DNA of 64,000 bases from Prostheceraeus crozeri (Eukaryota; Platyhelminthes; Polycladida; Euryleptidae). Each line of letters begins with the position of its first letter. The first letter of the stretch is position 1. The stretch is taken from assembly GCA_907163375.1 (NCBI GenBank), contig CAJQUW010016186.1, forward strand, positions 62,001-126,000. The letters run 5' to 3'. The translations under genes were made by a program, and so were the position numbers. The notes below the pieces were generated by a model. That model was not told the origin of the DNA, did not search any database, and saw only the letters and a list, made by a program, of their open reading frames with translations. Shown piece by piece: positions 30,775 to 40,396 of this stretch.

Positions 30775-31412
30775 TCACGGTAGTAAGTTGCAAAGTTCAG
30801 TAAGCACTTCAGGGCTACTACCGAGCTTCGCTAACAAGTTAGGTATCAGTACATTGTTAATGTTGTTGCACGTAGTGACAACGGCTTCGTTTGCCTTGAT
30901 TTGAGATTCAAGGGCTCGAACCTGCAGCTGCCGGATGTCTCTCACCGCATACGTTCGATCTTCACGTGGTCGAACAGGTGTTGTTGCTTGATAAGTGACG
31001 TCTGTCGTCCCGTGTGTTGTTGATGCAGTCACCGTATCGGGGGTCTCCTCAGCTTCCGTGAAGGAAACATTCGGTAAAGTGGTCGGCGTGTCCTCTTCGA
31101 AGGGTGGGATCACCGAGGATAAAGCTCCGCCGGGAACACCGCTCCAGCCTGCGGATCCGCCGTACATGCCGAACAGCCTCTCGTCCGCAACAGATAACTG
31201 TTTAGGAGGTGGACCGCCACCCGTCGTGCCACATCCTTTCTTAGTCGCCAAGTACCGAGTCTTGGCTCTCGTTTTCAGGTTCTTCATTTTCGTTTTGACC
31301 TGAGAAACGGTTCGCTTAAAACTCCCACATGCATTGAGAGCTTCTGTGATCTCCTCCCAAGCGACCTTTTTCTTTCGACCCTTAGCGTGAGCCTGTGTCG
31401 AGAATCCGGGCT
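30775..31412 (-). CDS. Harbinger Myb/SANT-like accessory protein (N-terminally cut)
   Basis: About 210 residues. A basic trihelix-like segment (KKKVAWEEITEALNACGSF ... VKTKMKNLKTRAKTR) is followed by TGGGPPPK, a Gly/Pro signature common in Harbinger accessory proteins, then Ser/Thr-rich sequence and a helical C-terminus. The frame opens inside the terminal repeat, so the true N-terminus is lost. Such proteins help nuclear import and DNA binding of the transposase. The convergent arrangement with the transposase is usual for the family. Confidence 0.7.
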
Positions 31413-31415
31413 CTG

Positions 31416-31631
31416 GAATCATCTATGTCAGATTGTTTAGATGTATCGTGCAACCGCAATCGTTCATTGTCATGATCATCATTTTCTTTTGAGTCATGCA
31501 GAGTTGATGCTATTGAGCAATCAAATTTCATCAAGGATTTCTCCGTTCCTGATTGTTTTATGTTTCTCATTGCAGATGAAGCCGTTTTATCATTATCCTG
31601 ATTGATGACACCGTACTTCTGAAATACCATG
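31416..31631 (-). CDS. Element D gene, exon 2 (5' portion)
   Basis: Begins after the acceptor TTTACAG (31632-31638). It encodes the polar stretch SMVFQKYGVINQDNDKTASS ... SKQSDIDDS, and is then interrupted by Harbinger 3 at the duplicated CTG. Spliced to exon 1 it stays in frame (CCA-AG|C-ATG). Confidence 0.7.
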
Positions 31632-31876
31632 CTGTAAACAAAGAAATCATGAATTAAGTTTTAGGAGTTGACGTTCTTATAAATAAAACGTGAGATAAAC
31701 ATACTTCATGAATACTGAACTGATGTACATTATCAAACATCTGACAAGTCAACACTCAACAAGTTACAGTGACTGTTCAGTATGCCGCAGAATGAGAATG
31801 CTTGTATGCACATGCATACATTGTGTGGCGTATGAATGCAACCGATTTAGATTCCATCAAACACTTCGTCTGGCAT

Positions 31877-31953
31877 ATCCCGCGATAGCCGAGTGACCTA
31901 AACGGTTGCCTAAAGAGCGCCGGCAGGTGGGTTCGACGCTACCCGCAGGCGCG
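31877..31953 (+). tRNA. tRNA-like sequence in an intron of element D
   Basis: GATAGCCGAGTGACCTAAACGG and GTGGGTTCGA...TACCCGC resemble the D and T arms of a Ser/Leu-type tRNA. The B box is imperfect and the acceptor weak. Low-confidence relic. Confidence 0.3.
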
Positions 31954-32273
31954 TACTTTTTTCATTACTTTCCAATGCCGAAGAAACTTATCATTTTAAT
32001 CAGCTTCCACTACAGTAATTTTACAATGAAGTACTTATTATTTTGAGTTAATCATAGGTCTCATTAACAATCAGCGATTTGTAGATTCAGGTTTTTGACG
32101 GAAAAATGCTGCTGCTTTAAGGAAAAGATTCCGCTGCTACAAAAACAAGATCCTTAGGTCTAATTTTTATATCCTGACAAACCTACTTCCATGAAATTAT
32201 TACATCTTGGTTTGCACTATGTAAATACCTTGGAAAAACCTAGTAACATTTCATATAGCACAAAATTTCTCAC

Positions 32274-32359
32274 CTTGGTGTTGAAACAGCAGCAGATGAT
32301 GTAGAAAGTTTTTCTTTCTTCTGCTTAAGAAGTATCTCTTGAATTTTTCTCTTGGACAT
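32274..32359 (-). CDS. Element D gene, exon 1
   Basis: An ATG preceded by TTTTCAG (so a 5' UTR intron is possible). It encodes MSKRKIQEILLKQKKEK then STSSAAVSTP, a basic N-terminus, and ends at the donor AAG|GTGAGA. A 642-bp intron (31632-32273) follows. The exon is short and was found only by following splice phase; its reading phase agrees with exon 2. Confidence 0.65.
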
Positions 32360-32619
32360 ACCGCGTACTGAAAACAAGATTTCAAGTATCATCTTAAGTT
32401 TCATCTCGTTTATGAAATAATTTCCGGAACTCACTTAAAAGGAAAATAATTCACTTGTGCTGCAAAAAAACGCCCCGCTGTCAATGTCATATGCTCGAAA
32501 ATGATATCATGTGATTATATTTGAATTGAAGCTATTCAAACAATGATATTATTTTATATAATATTCGCCGTAAGCATATTGCCTTGTACGCATAATCTTA
32601 TAAAAATCATTAGAAAAAG

Positions 32620-32812
32620 TTATGTATTTCGAAATACGTTGTTTTGCTTTTTAAAAATCCCTTGAAAATAACGCGTATTTCGAAATACGTTGTTTTGCCT
32701 TTTAAAAGTCCCTTGAAAAACACGCGTATTTTGAAATACGTTGTTTTGCCTTTTAAAGCTCCAAAGAAAGTTTCATGTATTTTGAAATACGCTGTTTTAC
32801 CTTTTAAACTAT
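32620..32812 (-). repeat. Right 51-bp array of element D, four units
   Basis: GTATTTCGAAATAC-type palindromes start at 32624, 32675, 32726 and 32777, exactly 51 bp apart, each followed by GTTGTTTTGCCTTTT. It is the mirror image of the left array at 22.3 kb, with different spacers. Confidence 0.95.
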
Positions 32813-32954
32813 CCATCCAGTTTCTATTCCAATTATTTTCCAATATCATACGTTACCTGTACAATATATCAAAATGTATGAATTACGACAATTATATGAT
32901 CACATTTCAAGCATATACCCTGAAAGTTTAGATCTCACTGGCTCTAATAGACCC

Positions 32955-32998
32955 TTAAAAGGTAAAACAATGTATTTCGAAATACGTCGTTTTGCCTT
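32955..32998. repeat. Palindromic right terminus of element D
   Basis: The last 44 bp form a near-perfect palindrome: AAGGTAAAACAATGTATTTC on one side and its complement AAGGCAAAACGACGTATTTC on the other, centred on TTCGAA. The left terminus has only one arm of this palindrome. Confidence 0.8.
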
Positions 32999-33002
32999 TT
33001 AA

Positions 33003-33830
33003 CGGCAGAATTATGATGATCTTTTTTGCGCTTGAGTTCAGCATTGATCTTTCTATCAGTCGTTTACCGTACTACTAAAAAATGCGCGGCAGTCATTATC
33101 TCTTTCCTGTATCTTCGACGCAGTATATGACTCAACCGACGACCAAAGACACTTCGCACTAAAGGGACGATTTTTCTATTCATTTGATTGTTAGATGCTG
33201 ATAAGACTCTTTGGATATTGGTGATGTCGCTAAAACCGAGTTTTGGTTGTAATTCGAATGGACCAACACGTACATGCAATCTATGAGGTCTGAATATAAG
33301 GCTCTCGTCGAACTTCTTGCCGTAGTACCGGTGGTCAAAATCGATGCAGCAACTTTATCTTCACTTGAAGTGTTTTGATCACTTGAAGAACACATTCGCA
33401 CAATATTATCACGTAGCGATTTCTTAGAGCATTTATCATTAAGTCCTTTGCCGAGCGTAGATTTGCATGTATCACAAATTATAACAGGACGCGGCGGCGA
33501 ATTGATGGAGTCATCATTTGAAATTCGTGGCCGACCAAGTTGCCTTTTTGGAATACATTTTCCAGATAGTGCGGCGGTTTGGCAAATCTGGCACGTGCAT
33601 ATAGGGAATGGATCAGATCTGGTTTGTATGACATGAGGGTTGATGCTATCGAAGTCATATGGAGATGGCAACATGTTGCGAGATTTTTTGCCGTTGCTGA
33701 TATCGATTAAATCCGAACGACATTTTCCGCAAATACCACACGGATATCTTTGATTCTCTTTGTTATAGCCGGAAGGAAATACTCGCAAATTCTGTTGATG
33801 ACCACTTCTGTTATTGGATATTCGCCTTTT
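33003..33830 (-). pseudogene. Element G protein, N-terminal part (frameshifted)
   Basis: From 33830 the frame reads NLRVFPSGYNKENQRYPC, then GICGKCRSDL, RSDPFPICTCQICQ, PPRPVIICDTCKSTLGKG, CSKKSLRDNIVRMC and SSEDKVAASIL: paired cysteines suited to zinc binding, as in the Hydra-type family of the middle part. A frame change lies near 33290 (HVRVGPFELQPKLGFSDI continues in another frame), and at least one more lies before ELKRKKDHHNSAV at the TTAA. Start codon not fixed; the frame opens upstream of the Met at 33788. Confidence 0.65.
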
Positions 33831-34418
33831 GAAAACATATTATGCAAACTTTTTGTCTGTTTTCCTCATGGGTTAGACAGCGCTTTGCATGAGCCATTTG
33901 TTCCGGCACTATAATCGCAGCGAACACAATGAATGAATCACAGGTGCACTCGATTAGAGTGATGATTGTAGCGCACGCCTTAAACATTGAGATTCCCTAA
34001 TCAATAATTTGACATCAATCTAACTGAAACCTTTCAGTGGTAGTAAATTGAACAATCGATTTCTAGGATATCATGATATCAGTTGCAATAGAACTCTGTT
34101 AGCTAATAGCATGATCTAAGCGTCATACACCCGTATTTCTATTCCTCCATTGCCTATGTCCCCATGTTAATATAAAGTAGACGAAAAAGTGTATAAACTA
34201 CCTATTAATCCAGATATCTATATTTATCCATGTGATAAGATATTACATCAGTAGATGAACTTTCAAGCAAGCAGTAGATGAAATGTAATTAGTTTAAAAT
34301 TTAGAAATCTAAGTATTACAGATTTCCATGACTATGTTCGGGATATAGGATCAGATTGATCATGGACATCGATAGATCATTGATAGATGCCCATTTATAT
34401 GATCGGAATAGAAATATT
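33831..34418. other. 5' flank of the element G gene
   Basis: No gene. This DNA belongs to the right arm of element G, upstream of its gene, and would hold any promoter; I see no clear TATA or repeat. Confidence 0.4.
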
Positions 34419-34512
34419 GATAAACCACTTTTTTCGGAGTAAACCAAGACATCTACTCGTGCTTCGCACTCGTAGATGATCCTTGGTTCACTCCTCAAAA
34501 CAGTGGTTTATC
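34419..34512. repeat. Long imperfect hairpin (foldback repeat)
   Basis: GATAAACCACT at 34419 pairs with AGTGGTTTATC ending at 34512. GGAGTAAACCAAG pairs with CTTGGTTCACTCC inside it, and ATCTAC...GTAGAT plus TGC-TTC-GCA close the tip. This 94-bp foldback directly adjoins the left end of Harbinger 1. It looks like a tiny hairpin MITE. Confidence 0.75.
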
Positions 34513-34792
34513 ATATACGTACCAACGCGGAATAAGTACTATTCCACGAATAAATGACGGAATAAATAATTTCTCTTGTATCAACGTGGAATAATTAATC
34601 TCCGAATATATTTATTCTGACATTTTCCTCTATTCTGGAAAATTGATTTTCTTTGTGCCAACGACGAATAGCGTGATGCATGGAATAAAACGCGTGTTTA
34701 TTCGCTGAAATTTAGTCCTTCCAGATAGGAAGTTTAAGCATGAGAATATAAAGCAAAGTGGTAAAGAAATCACGAGAACTTTTATCTTAGAA

Positions 34793-35860
34793 ATGGATGG
34801 AATAGCGATTTTTGAAGATTATCTTCGATATGAAGCAATAGGATCGGTTCGAGCACATCGAGGTATTCCACGTACACGTTCGGATCCTTGGAAGATTTAT
34901 AATGACGAGGAATTTCGTCAGCGCTATCGATTTTCTAAGCCTGGTGTTGACTATATTAAGTGTTTGATTCAGCCTTTCATCGAACATATTACTTCAAATA
35001 GGAACAGACCAGTGCCGGCGAAAGTTCAGTTGTTAATAACTTTGCGTTATTATGCTACTGGATCGTTTCAGTTAACTGATGGAGATATATTTGGTGTTGA
35101 TCAGTCAACTGTGAATCGAATTGTGCATAAGATTAGTCGAGCTATTGCTAAATTATCGTCTACCTTCATATGCTATCCAACAGAATCAGAACAAGAATTA
35201 CAAAAGGTCTGTTTTTACGAAATATCACAATTTCCAGGCATCATTGGATTAATAGATGGAACACACATACGCATCGAAAAACCCGGCACGGCACATTCAG
35301 AACTCTATCGCAATCGAAAGTCCTACTTCTCAATCAATACTCAAGTGATGATGGATTCCCAGTTTCGAATCAACGATTTAGTTTGCCGCTGGTATGGTAG
35401 TGCACATGATTCAAGGATATTAGAAAACTCATTACTGTATGACAAGGTTGAAAATTTATCTCGAGGATCATGGATATTGGGTGACTCTGGATATCCCTGC
35501 CTTCGGTTTTTGTTGACGCCCTTTCTATGTCCGTCTAACGCAGCAGAGAGAAAGTACAACTTCGCTCACAAGAAAACGCGAAATCTCATTGAAAGAGGAT
35601 TCGGTATCTGGAAGCGTCGTTTTCCGATTTTGAAATATTGCCTACGTGTCAAAGTAGAGAACTACCCTCCGATAATTGTGACGCGTGCTGTCTTACACAA
35701 CATCGCAATTTCGCTGAAAGAACAAGAATTTCTTACGGAAAATCGAGAGGAAGATTTGAGTTCTACTGAAGGGGATTTGACTTTGCCACAAGCTTACTCT
35801 GATGTCCATGGTAGTTCTTTACGTCGCATTATTGTGGAGAGATATTTTCGCCATAACTGA
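34793..35860 (+). CDS. PIF/Harbinger transposase, intact
   Basis: 355 residues, the usual HARBI1-like length. An N-terminal helical part (FRQRYRFSKPGVDYIKCLI, LLITLRYYATGSFQLTDGD, GVDQSTVNRIVHKISRAI) is a helix-turn-helix-like region. The DDE nuclease follows: GLIDGTHIRI (first Asp, about 157), WILGDSGYPC (second Asp, about 230), ERGFGIWKRRFPIL (Glu, about 268), and AVLHNIA at the end. No stops or frameshifts. It cuts and pastes Harbinger DNA with its Myb partner, so this is the best candidate for an active protein among the DNA elements of the window. Confidence 0.92.
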   Translation: MDGIAIFEDYLRYEAIGSVRAHRGIPRTRSDPWKIYNDEEFRQRYRFSKPGVDYIKCLIQPFIEHITSNRNRPVPAKVQLLITLRYYATGSFQLTDGDIFGVDQSTVNRIVHKISRAIAKLSSTFICYPTESEQELQKVCFYEISQFPGIIGLIDGTHIRIEKPGTAHSELYRNRKSYFSINTQVMMDSQFRINDLVCRWYGSAHDSRILENSLLYDKVENLSRGSWILGDSGYPCLRFLLTPFLCPSNAAERKYNFAHKKTRNLIERGFGIWKRRFPILKYCLRVKVENYPPIIVTRAVLHNIAISLKEQEFLTENREEDLSSTEGDLTLPQAYSDVHGSSLRRIIVERYFRHN

Positions 35861-36602
35861 TTGGTTTTCATGTAAATTAAGTTGAAATAAAAGCGTTCTT
35901 ATTGGAATTATTGATTTTATCAATATCAGTAACAGGTAACTTTAGCATACGTGATAATTGTGTGAGACGTTTTAGTGTTGATTATAGACTATTGGTGATG
36001 TTGGTGATTTACATGTTCGGTATTAATTGACTTGTAGATAGTTTAATTGGAAAACGCGTATCAAGCAATTGAAGTACACAATTAGGTCTATGAAGGCATA
36101 CCCTTACGTATCTTAGGACACTCTTAAGGCTAGCCTACATACATTAGAACTTGAACTAACCCAATCCAATAATAGGCCTTACCGGGGCATGTGAGCAAGG
36201 CATAATATATATGAGTAGGAAATAGCCGTACAATTAAATTTGGCCTATAACAAATATTCTCCCATATCCTTCTTAAATTGTTCTTTGATAACTATTTATT
36301 AGTGTAATTGTTGTTTATTTGTATTTTTATATGGTAAAGTAATCCTAATAATAGCAAAATATATCTTACTATAGACAGCGTAATTGTGGTTAATACCGCA
36401 TAATCACTATACAGACGCAAAATATTTATTATTGGTAGTCATGTGGTTAACGGATGGGAATTAATAATAGTTCGCAAAATTTTTCATTTCAAAAAATGAA
36501 GATGCATGTGTAACTCGTTCGGTATAAATTCTATTTAACAATGTCCAACTCATACTAGAAGACAAGAACAAGTTACAAATGTATCGATCAGGTAAAATAT
36601 AC
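35861..36602. other. Intergenic part of Harbinger 1
   Basis: Between the convergent 3' ends of the transposase and the Myb gene. Contains a likely polyadenylation hexamer AATAAA at about 35887 for the transposase. Otherwise nothing recognised. Confidence 0.5.
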
Positions 36603-36852
36603 TCATTGAAGTCTATCGAGCTTCTTCTGGTAGTATCTCTCTTTCAACCGCAAGATTGTCATCCGTTGTGAAAATTCAGCGCGAGCCATTTCTAGGAGTT
36701 CGCTTTGGTAATAAGACATTCGTTTTCCATTGCCTCTGTGCTTCTTTTTGGGTGGTTCCATGGAGTCGATCATTGAGGTAGACGGATCCACATTTTCTTC
36801 ACCGCTGACTTCAGCTTCGCTGGTTCTTTCTTCTTGTAGCAGTTGTAAGTAA
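36603..36852 (-). CDS. Harbinger 1 Myb gene, exon 2
   Basis: Starts after CTTTTTCAG and encodes YLQLLQEERTSEAEVSGEEN, then EPPKKKHRGNGKRMSYYQSE and a helical tail (LRLKERYYQKKLDRLQ). It joins exon 1 in phase (ATG-AG|T-TAC) across a 928-bp intron (36853-37780). The C-terminal helix is typical for partner binding. Confidence 0.8.
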
Positions 36853-37780
36853 CTGAAAAAGAAAATAAAAATCGTTATTTATGGCAGCCTGTGGGAAAAC
36901 AGGATTTACAGGGAATGGCTATTGCTTTCAGAATTGAAGCGGTGAAAAATCATAGCCTACTTCATATAGGAAATATAAATAGGAAAGTCTTGATAATTGA
37001 TACACAATAAAGATCAACTTAATTATATCTATAAATAAATAAAAGTTTCTTCGGATATCAAGAAATTTGTATTAAAAATCATACGACGTTTAGGCTTGGT
37101 CACGTATGCATGTTTTGAAGCTTCAGAAGAAACTTTTCCGAAGATTTTTTTTCTTTATTTACGTATATTCCCGGATACGTGAAGTCACTTCTCCGCATAT
37201 TTATCATTAATTAAATTTACTCTACTGTAATATTAATTACTAAATGTAAATCGTAATGTAACTAATCACTACTGTAAATTACATCGCGCAATTATTCTTG
37301 ACATATTATGCAAATATCAATGCTATCAATCTTTTCTATCGTCTTTGATGTAAAATGAAAAAGCATAAAGAATTATTTTTGAATCATGAAATATATTATT
37401 TTAAATACGAGTATTATCTATCAGACTATGAACATACATGTTTATATGCACTAATATATAGATAAATACTATATAACATCCCAGCGAGAATCACTTTCCG
37501 CCTTTTTCCGGCCAGGTATAGAAAATCTAATGCGTATTATGCCTAAGCCTTAAAATGGTAAACACAAATATGCTCATGTGAAAATTGTCAGCAAGAAGGG
37601 TTCCATTGAGTCCATATTCCATATTCGTGTTAAGACATACTGCATCAATTCATCTTGTGCATTGTGTCAACTAGCGTACTGGTAATTAATAGAAAATTAT
37701 CTTAACGTGAATCGGTGAAAGCTATCGACTATGTAGACATATGAGTGCAATAATTGAACAATTGTTATTTTATTACTTAC

Positions 37781-38206
37781 CTCATTTCACCTGGACCATC
37801 GAGTAATGCATCAGAATCATATTCATTCCCCAAAGGGGGATGAATCTGCTCAGTTGGAAGCATAGACAGTATTTTTTCTGATTTCGGTGACAGCAATCCA
37901 CCACCGGTACTTGTCCGACCAGGGCCTCCCCCGGTCCGTCTCAAATTTCTTTTAGCAACCGCGTTCTTCTTTTTGCTTTCTTGTTTAAGGCGCTTCCACA
38001 AATTTTTGATGTTTTCAATATCACGATGATTGTCTTGCTTTAAAGTCCTTAATAATGTCATTCCACGCTGCCTCCTTCTTCTCCATAGTTTCCACATCTG
38101 TTTTTTTATCTTCTATTACAAAACATTTGCTTTCCATTAACTCCAAGATTAGGCTTATTTCTTCATCACTAAAATTATTGCTTCGTTTTCGCTTGTTTGC
38201 ACTCAT
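37781..38206 (-). pseudogene. Harbinger 1 Myb/SANT-like gene, exon 1 (one frameshift)
   Basis: From ATG at 38206: SANKRKRSNNFSDEEISLIL, AAWNDIIKDFKARQ, then in a shifted frame HRDIENIKNLWKRLKQESKK, RRTGGGPG and ILSMLPTEQIHPPLG, ending at donor ATGAG|GTAAGT. This is the Myb/SANT-like trihelix with the TGGGP signature. One indel near 38045 breaks it. The partner transposase is intact, so Harbinger 1 may lack only a working accessory protein. Confidence 0.8.
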
Positions 38207-38788
38207 GCTGTAAGGCCACGGATCTAAGTTGAAACAATGGAATAAAATGAACAAAATGAATTGTCGACTCAATCGTTACTGTTATCCAATCAAGGCATCG
38301 TTGGTAGGTAGTGAGTGACGTCATTCTAAGTCATAGAAGCGTCATGATTGCTTCTTGTTGCAAGGTCGGAATAAAAGGAAAGATTAGTTATTCTGAGAAT
38401 AACTTCGTTTGGTACAGGCTAGAATAGAATCAGCGAATAACTATTCCTCGAATAGGGATATTCTTCGGAATAGTTATTCCGCGTTGGTACATACGGGTGA
38501 TAGAAATCAGTCTTTAAGGGTCGATTGCACATTTGCACCATCGTGGAATAAGTCTTATTCCTGGAATAACACAAGGAATAACTAACTTGCATTGCACCAA
38601 CAAGGAATAAGCCTTATTCCGAGATTAAAGTTAATCTCTGAATAAATTTATTCTTAGAATAATAATTTTCATTGCACCAATGGAGTATAGGGAATGAGTG
38701 AGACTAACTCGCTGATTTAATCCGTTGTTTTTATTCCTGTGCAACAGCCGGTTTAAAAGGTGACGGAGGACTTTGTTTGTTGGAAAAG

Positions 38789-39277
38789 ATGACAACTGGC
38801 ATTGCACGCTTCAATGATATCGCAATATTTGAAGAGGCATTGTCTCGACGATTTTCTTATCGACGACGAAGGGCCGTATACCGGAAAAGACTGGATCCGT
38901 TCGGTGCTTACAGCGATGCTGAATTTCGACAGCGATATCGGTTCTCTAAAGAAGGGGTAAACCACATTTTGAGCCTTATCGAAGTTCAATTGCGGCCATC
39001 ATCCAGAAGAAACAGACCTGTTTCTGCCATCCATCAACTACTTACCAATTGTCATTGTGGCTTGTGCTGTTTTGCACAACATTGGGATTGAATTGAACGA
39101 GGATTTTTTTTGCCTGACGCTGTTGAAGATCAAATTGATGACCCATTAATTATCAATGTCAACGATGCTCTTGGAAACTCTGTGCGACGGCGTATTGTTC
39201 GTGATTTTTTTCGCAAGTCAATCATGATGGTCTATCATGGCGCATCAGTTGCAATTGCTGTTTTTGAAATTAAATAG
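38789..39277 (+). pseudogene. Harbinger 2 transposase, core deleted
   Basis: The N-terminal part (FNDIAIFEEALSRRFSYRRR, FRQRYRFSKEGVNHILSLI, RRNRPVSAIHQLL) jumps at about 39045 straight to the C-terminal part (IVIVACAVLHNIGIELNEDF). The helix-turn-helix and all three catalytic residues are gone, roughly 200 codons. A T-run frameshift at about 39105 follows, after which VRRRIVRDFFRK still reads. Non-functional. Confidence 0.85.
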
Positions 39278-39386
39278 ACGAATTAATTAATTGGAAGCAT
39301 TTGGTTTTTGTTATTTGTCTCCGTAAAAATTAAGAGAAATTTTAACTTAGCATTTTAATTCGGTTTCAAAAAACAAGCTTTATTCT

Positions 39387-39651
39387 TTAACAATCATTCA
39401 ATTTATTGAAATAGTACTGTTCTTTCAACTTCAACACCTTCATCTTTCCCTTGTGCTCTATTGTTGCCATGCGCAGGATTTCTCTTTGGAAGGGCGCCAT
39501 TTCTTCTTCATCCTTTTTCTTCTTTTTCGGCTCACGCTCAGCTGATGATGGACCCGCCTCTGCAGCATCAATGTCGGCAATATCAGCAGCCTGCTTGCCT
39601 GTGGCATGAACTGCATCATCATCACTGTCTTCGTCGAGCATGGCGAGGTAA
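39387..39651 (-). CDS. Harbinger 2 Myb gene, exon 2
   Basis: Starts after the acceptor TTTCAG (39652-39657) and encodes YLAMLDEDSDDDAVHATG, then REPKKKKKDEEEMAPFQREI and VLKLKEQYYFNKLNDC. It joins exon 1 in phase across a 70-bp intron (39652-39721). Confidence 0.8.
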
Positions 39652-39721
39652 CTGAAATGAAAGAATTGAAAGCAATTATCAAACTTGTTCACCTTTTGAA
39701 AATTATAGAAAGAGGGCCTAC

Positions 39722-40125
39722 CTTGTCGGTTGCGACATACCATCCGAGTCAAACGGGCTTTCCACCGACGGAGTGACTTGCTCCTTCGGAAGGATACCGA
39801 CAACCCTCTCACTAACAGGTGAAAGTGTCAAGGGATTCTGTGGCAAACCGCCTCCAGTCCTCCGAGTTTCTCTTTTGCATTGTGCGTCCTTCTTCTTGGC
39901 GTCGATCTTCAAGCGCTTCCACAATAATTTCAAGTTCTTCGCATCTCTTGAAGTTCCACTGCGAGCCTTGAATTCGCTTTCAATTTTCTTCCATTCTTTC
40001 TCCTTCTCCTTAACACAGGAAGCGTCAGTTTTCTTGGACTCCACTCTCTCCTCGTTTGCCGGAGAGCAGGTCGAGAAAAATCTCAATTTCCGCTGTCGTG
40101 AAGTTGGGGCTCCTCTTGCGTCCAC
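39722..40125 (-). CDS. Harbinger 2 Myb/SANT-like protein, exon 1 (intact)
   Basis: From ATG at 40125: DARGAPTSRQRKLRFFSTCS, then EWKKIESEFKARSGTSRDAK, NLKLLWKRLKIDAKKKDAQC, RRTGGGLPQNPLTLSPVSER and ILPKEQVTPSVESPFDSD, ending at donor ACAAG|GTAGGC. This is the trihelix plus TGGG signature, parallel to the Harbinger 1 gene. Both exons are open, so unlike its transposase this gene looks whole (about 222 residues). Confidence 0.8.
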
Positions 40126-40396
40126 TCATTTCCGCTTGTCTCTTTCGAAAGAAAGTGGAATCATTGACCGATTATTCACGCACTGAAAACCGTTAGTTAT
40201 CATAGCAACGTTTGACAAATGACGCAGTCAATGACGTCATTGGCGCGTGTTTTTCAAGGGCGGCATAACTCGCTGGAATAGTTAAAACTGCAATCAGCTC
40301 CGTTGGTGCAATGACAGTTAGCTCCACGGAATAACTAGTCTGAGATTAGGATTTATTCCTGGAATGACTATTCCACGATGGTGCAATCGACTGTAA

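Larger units (their letters stand above)
25664..31412. mobile_element. Harbinger element 3, nested in an exon of element D
   Basis: The inverted ends are AGGCCGGATTTTCGACACGC (left) and, on the other strand, AGCCCGGATTCTCGACACAG (right). CTG flanks both (25661-25663, 31413-31415). A 3-bp CWG duplication is known for some Harbinger families. Inside are a transposase N-terminal fragment (30504-30689, plus) and a Myb-like gene reading left from the right end (minus). The catalytic core of the transposase is missing. A LINE fills most of the left side. Since the target is coding sequence of element D, it arrived after D. Confidence 0.8.
22146..32998 (-). mobile_element. Element D: TTAA-flanked element with palindromic arrays
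   Basis: TTAA lies on both sides (22142-22145, 32999-33002). The ends are inverted: AAGGCAAAACGACGTATTTC at the left, and the same 20-mer on the other strand at the right. Just inside each end is a tandem array with a 51-bp period carrying the palindrome CGTATTTCGAAATACG, six units at the left and four at the right, in inverted orientation. Inside is one spliced minus-strand gene of a DUF7869-like type. A Harbinger (25664-31412) interrupts one exon; without it element D is about 5.1 kb. TTAA and AAGG ends recall piggyBac and Kolobok, but the protein resembles neither. Confidence 0.85.
34519..38490. mobile_element. Harbinger element 1 (transposase plus Myb gene)
   Basis: The ends share the inverted sequence GTACCAACGCGGAATAA (34519-34535; other strand 38490-38474), and looser similarity extends a few bases outward. 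The target duplication is not resolved. Inside are an intact transposase (34793-35860, plus) and a two-exon Myb-like gene (minus), in the convergent layout of PIF/Harbinger. Many GGAATAA motifs, direct and inverted, lie inside both ends. Confidence 0.85.
38518..40393. mobile_element. Harbinger element 2 (transposase core deleted)
   Basis: Ends GGGTCGATTGCAC (left) and CAGTCGATTGCACCATCG on the other strand (right), with TAA at both flanks (38515-38517, 40394-40396), a canonical Harbinger duplication. It is a different family from Harbinger 1 (other TIR, diverged proteins) but has the same convergent gene plan. It lies only about 25 bp from the right end of Harbinger 1. Confidence 0.8.

Noticed and set aside
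22132-33012. Extension of the element D terminal repeat by AATTCTGCCG on both sides
   Set aside because: The outer ten bases are mirror images, but they read as host coding sequence (NSAV-NGRIA) around a naturally palindromic GTTAAC target; TTAA duplication is the simpler boundary. Other copies would settle it.
39458-40186. Plus-strand ORFs opposite the Harbinger 2 Myb gene
   Set aside because: The minus strand has in-phase exons with proper donor and acceptor and the TGGG signature; the plus frames have no motif.
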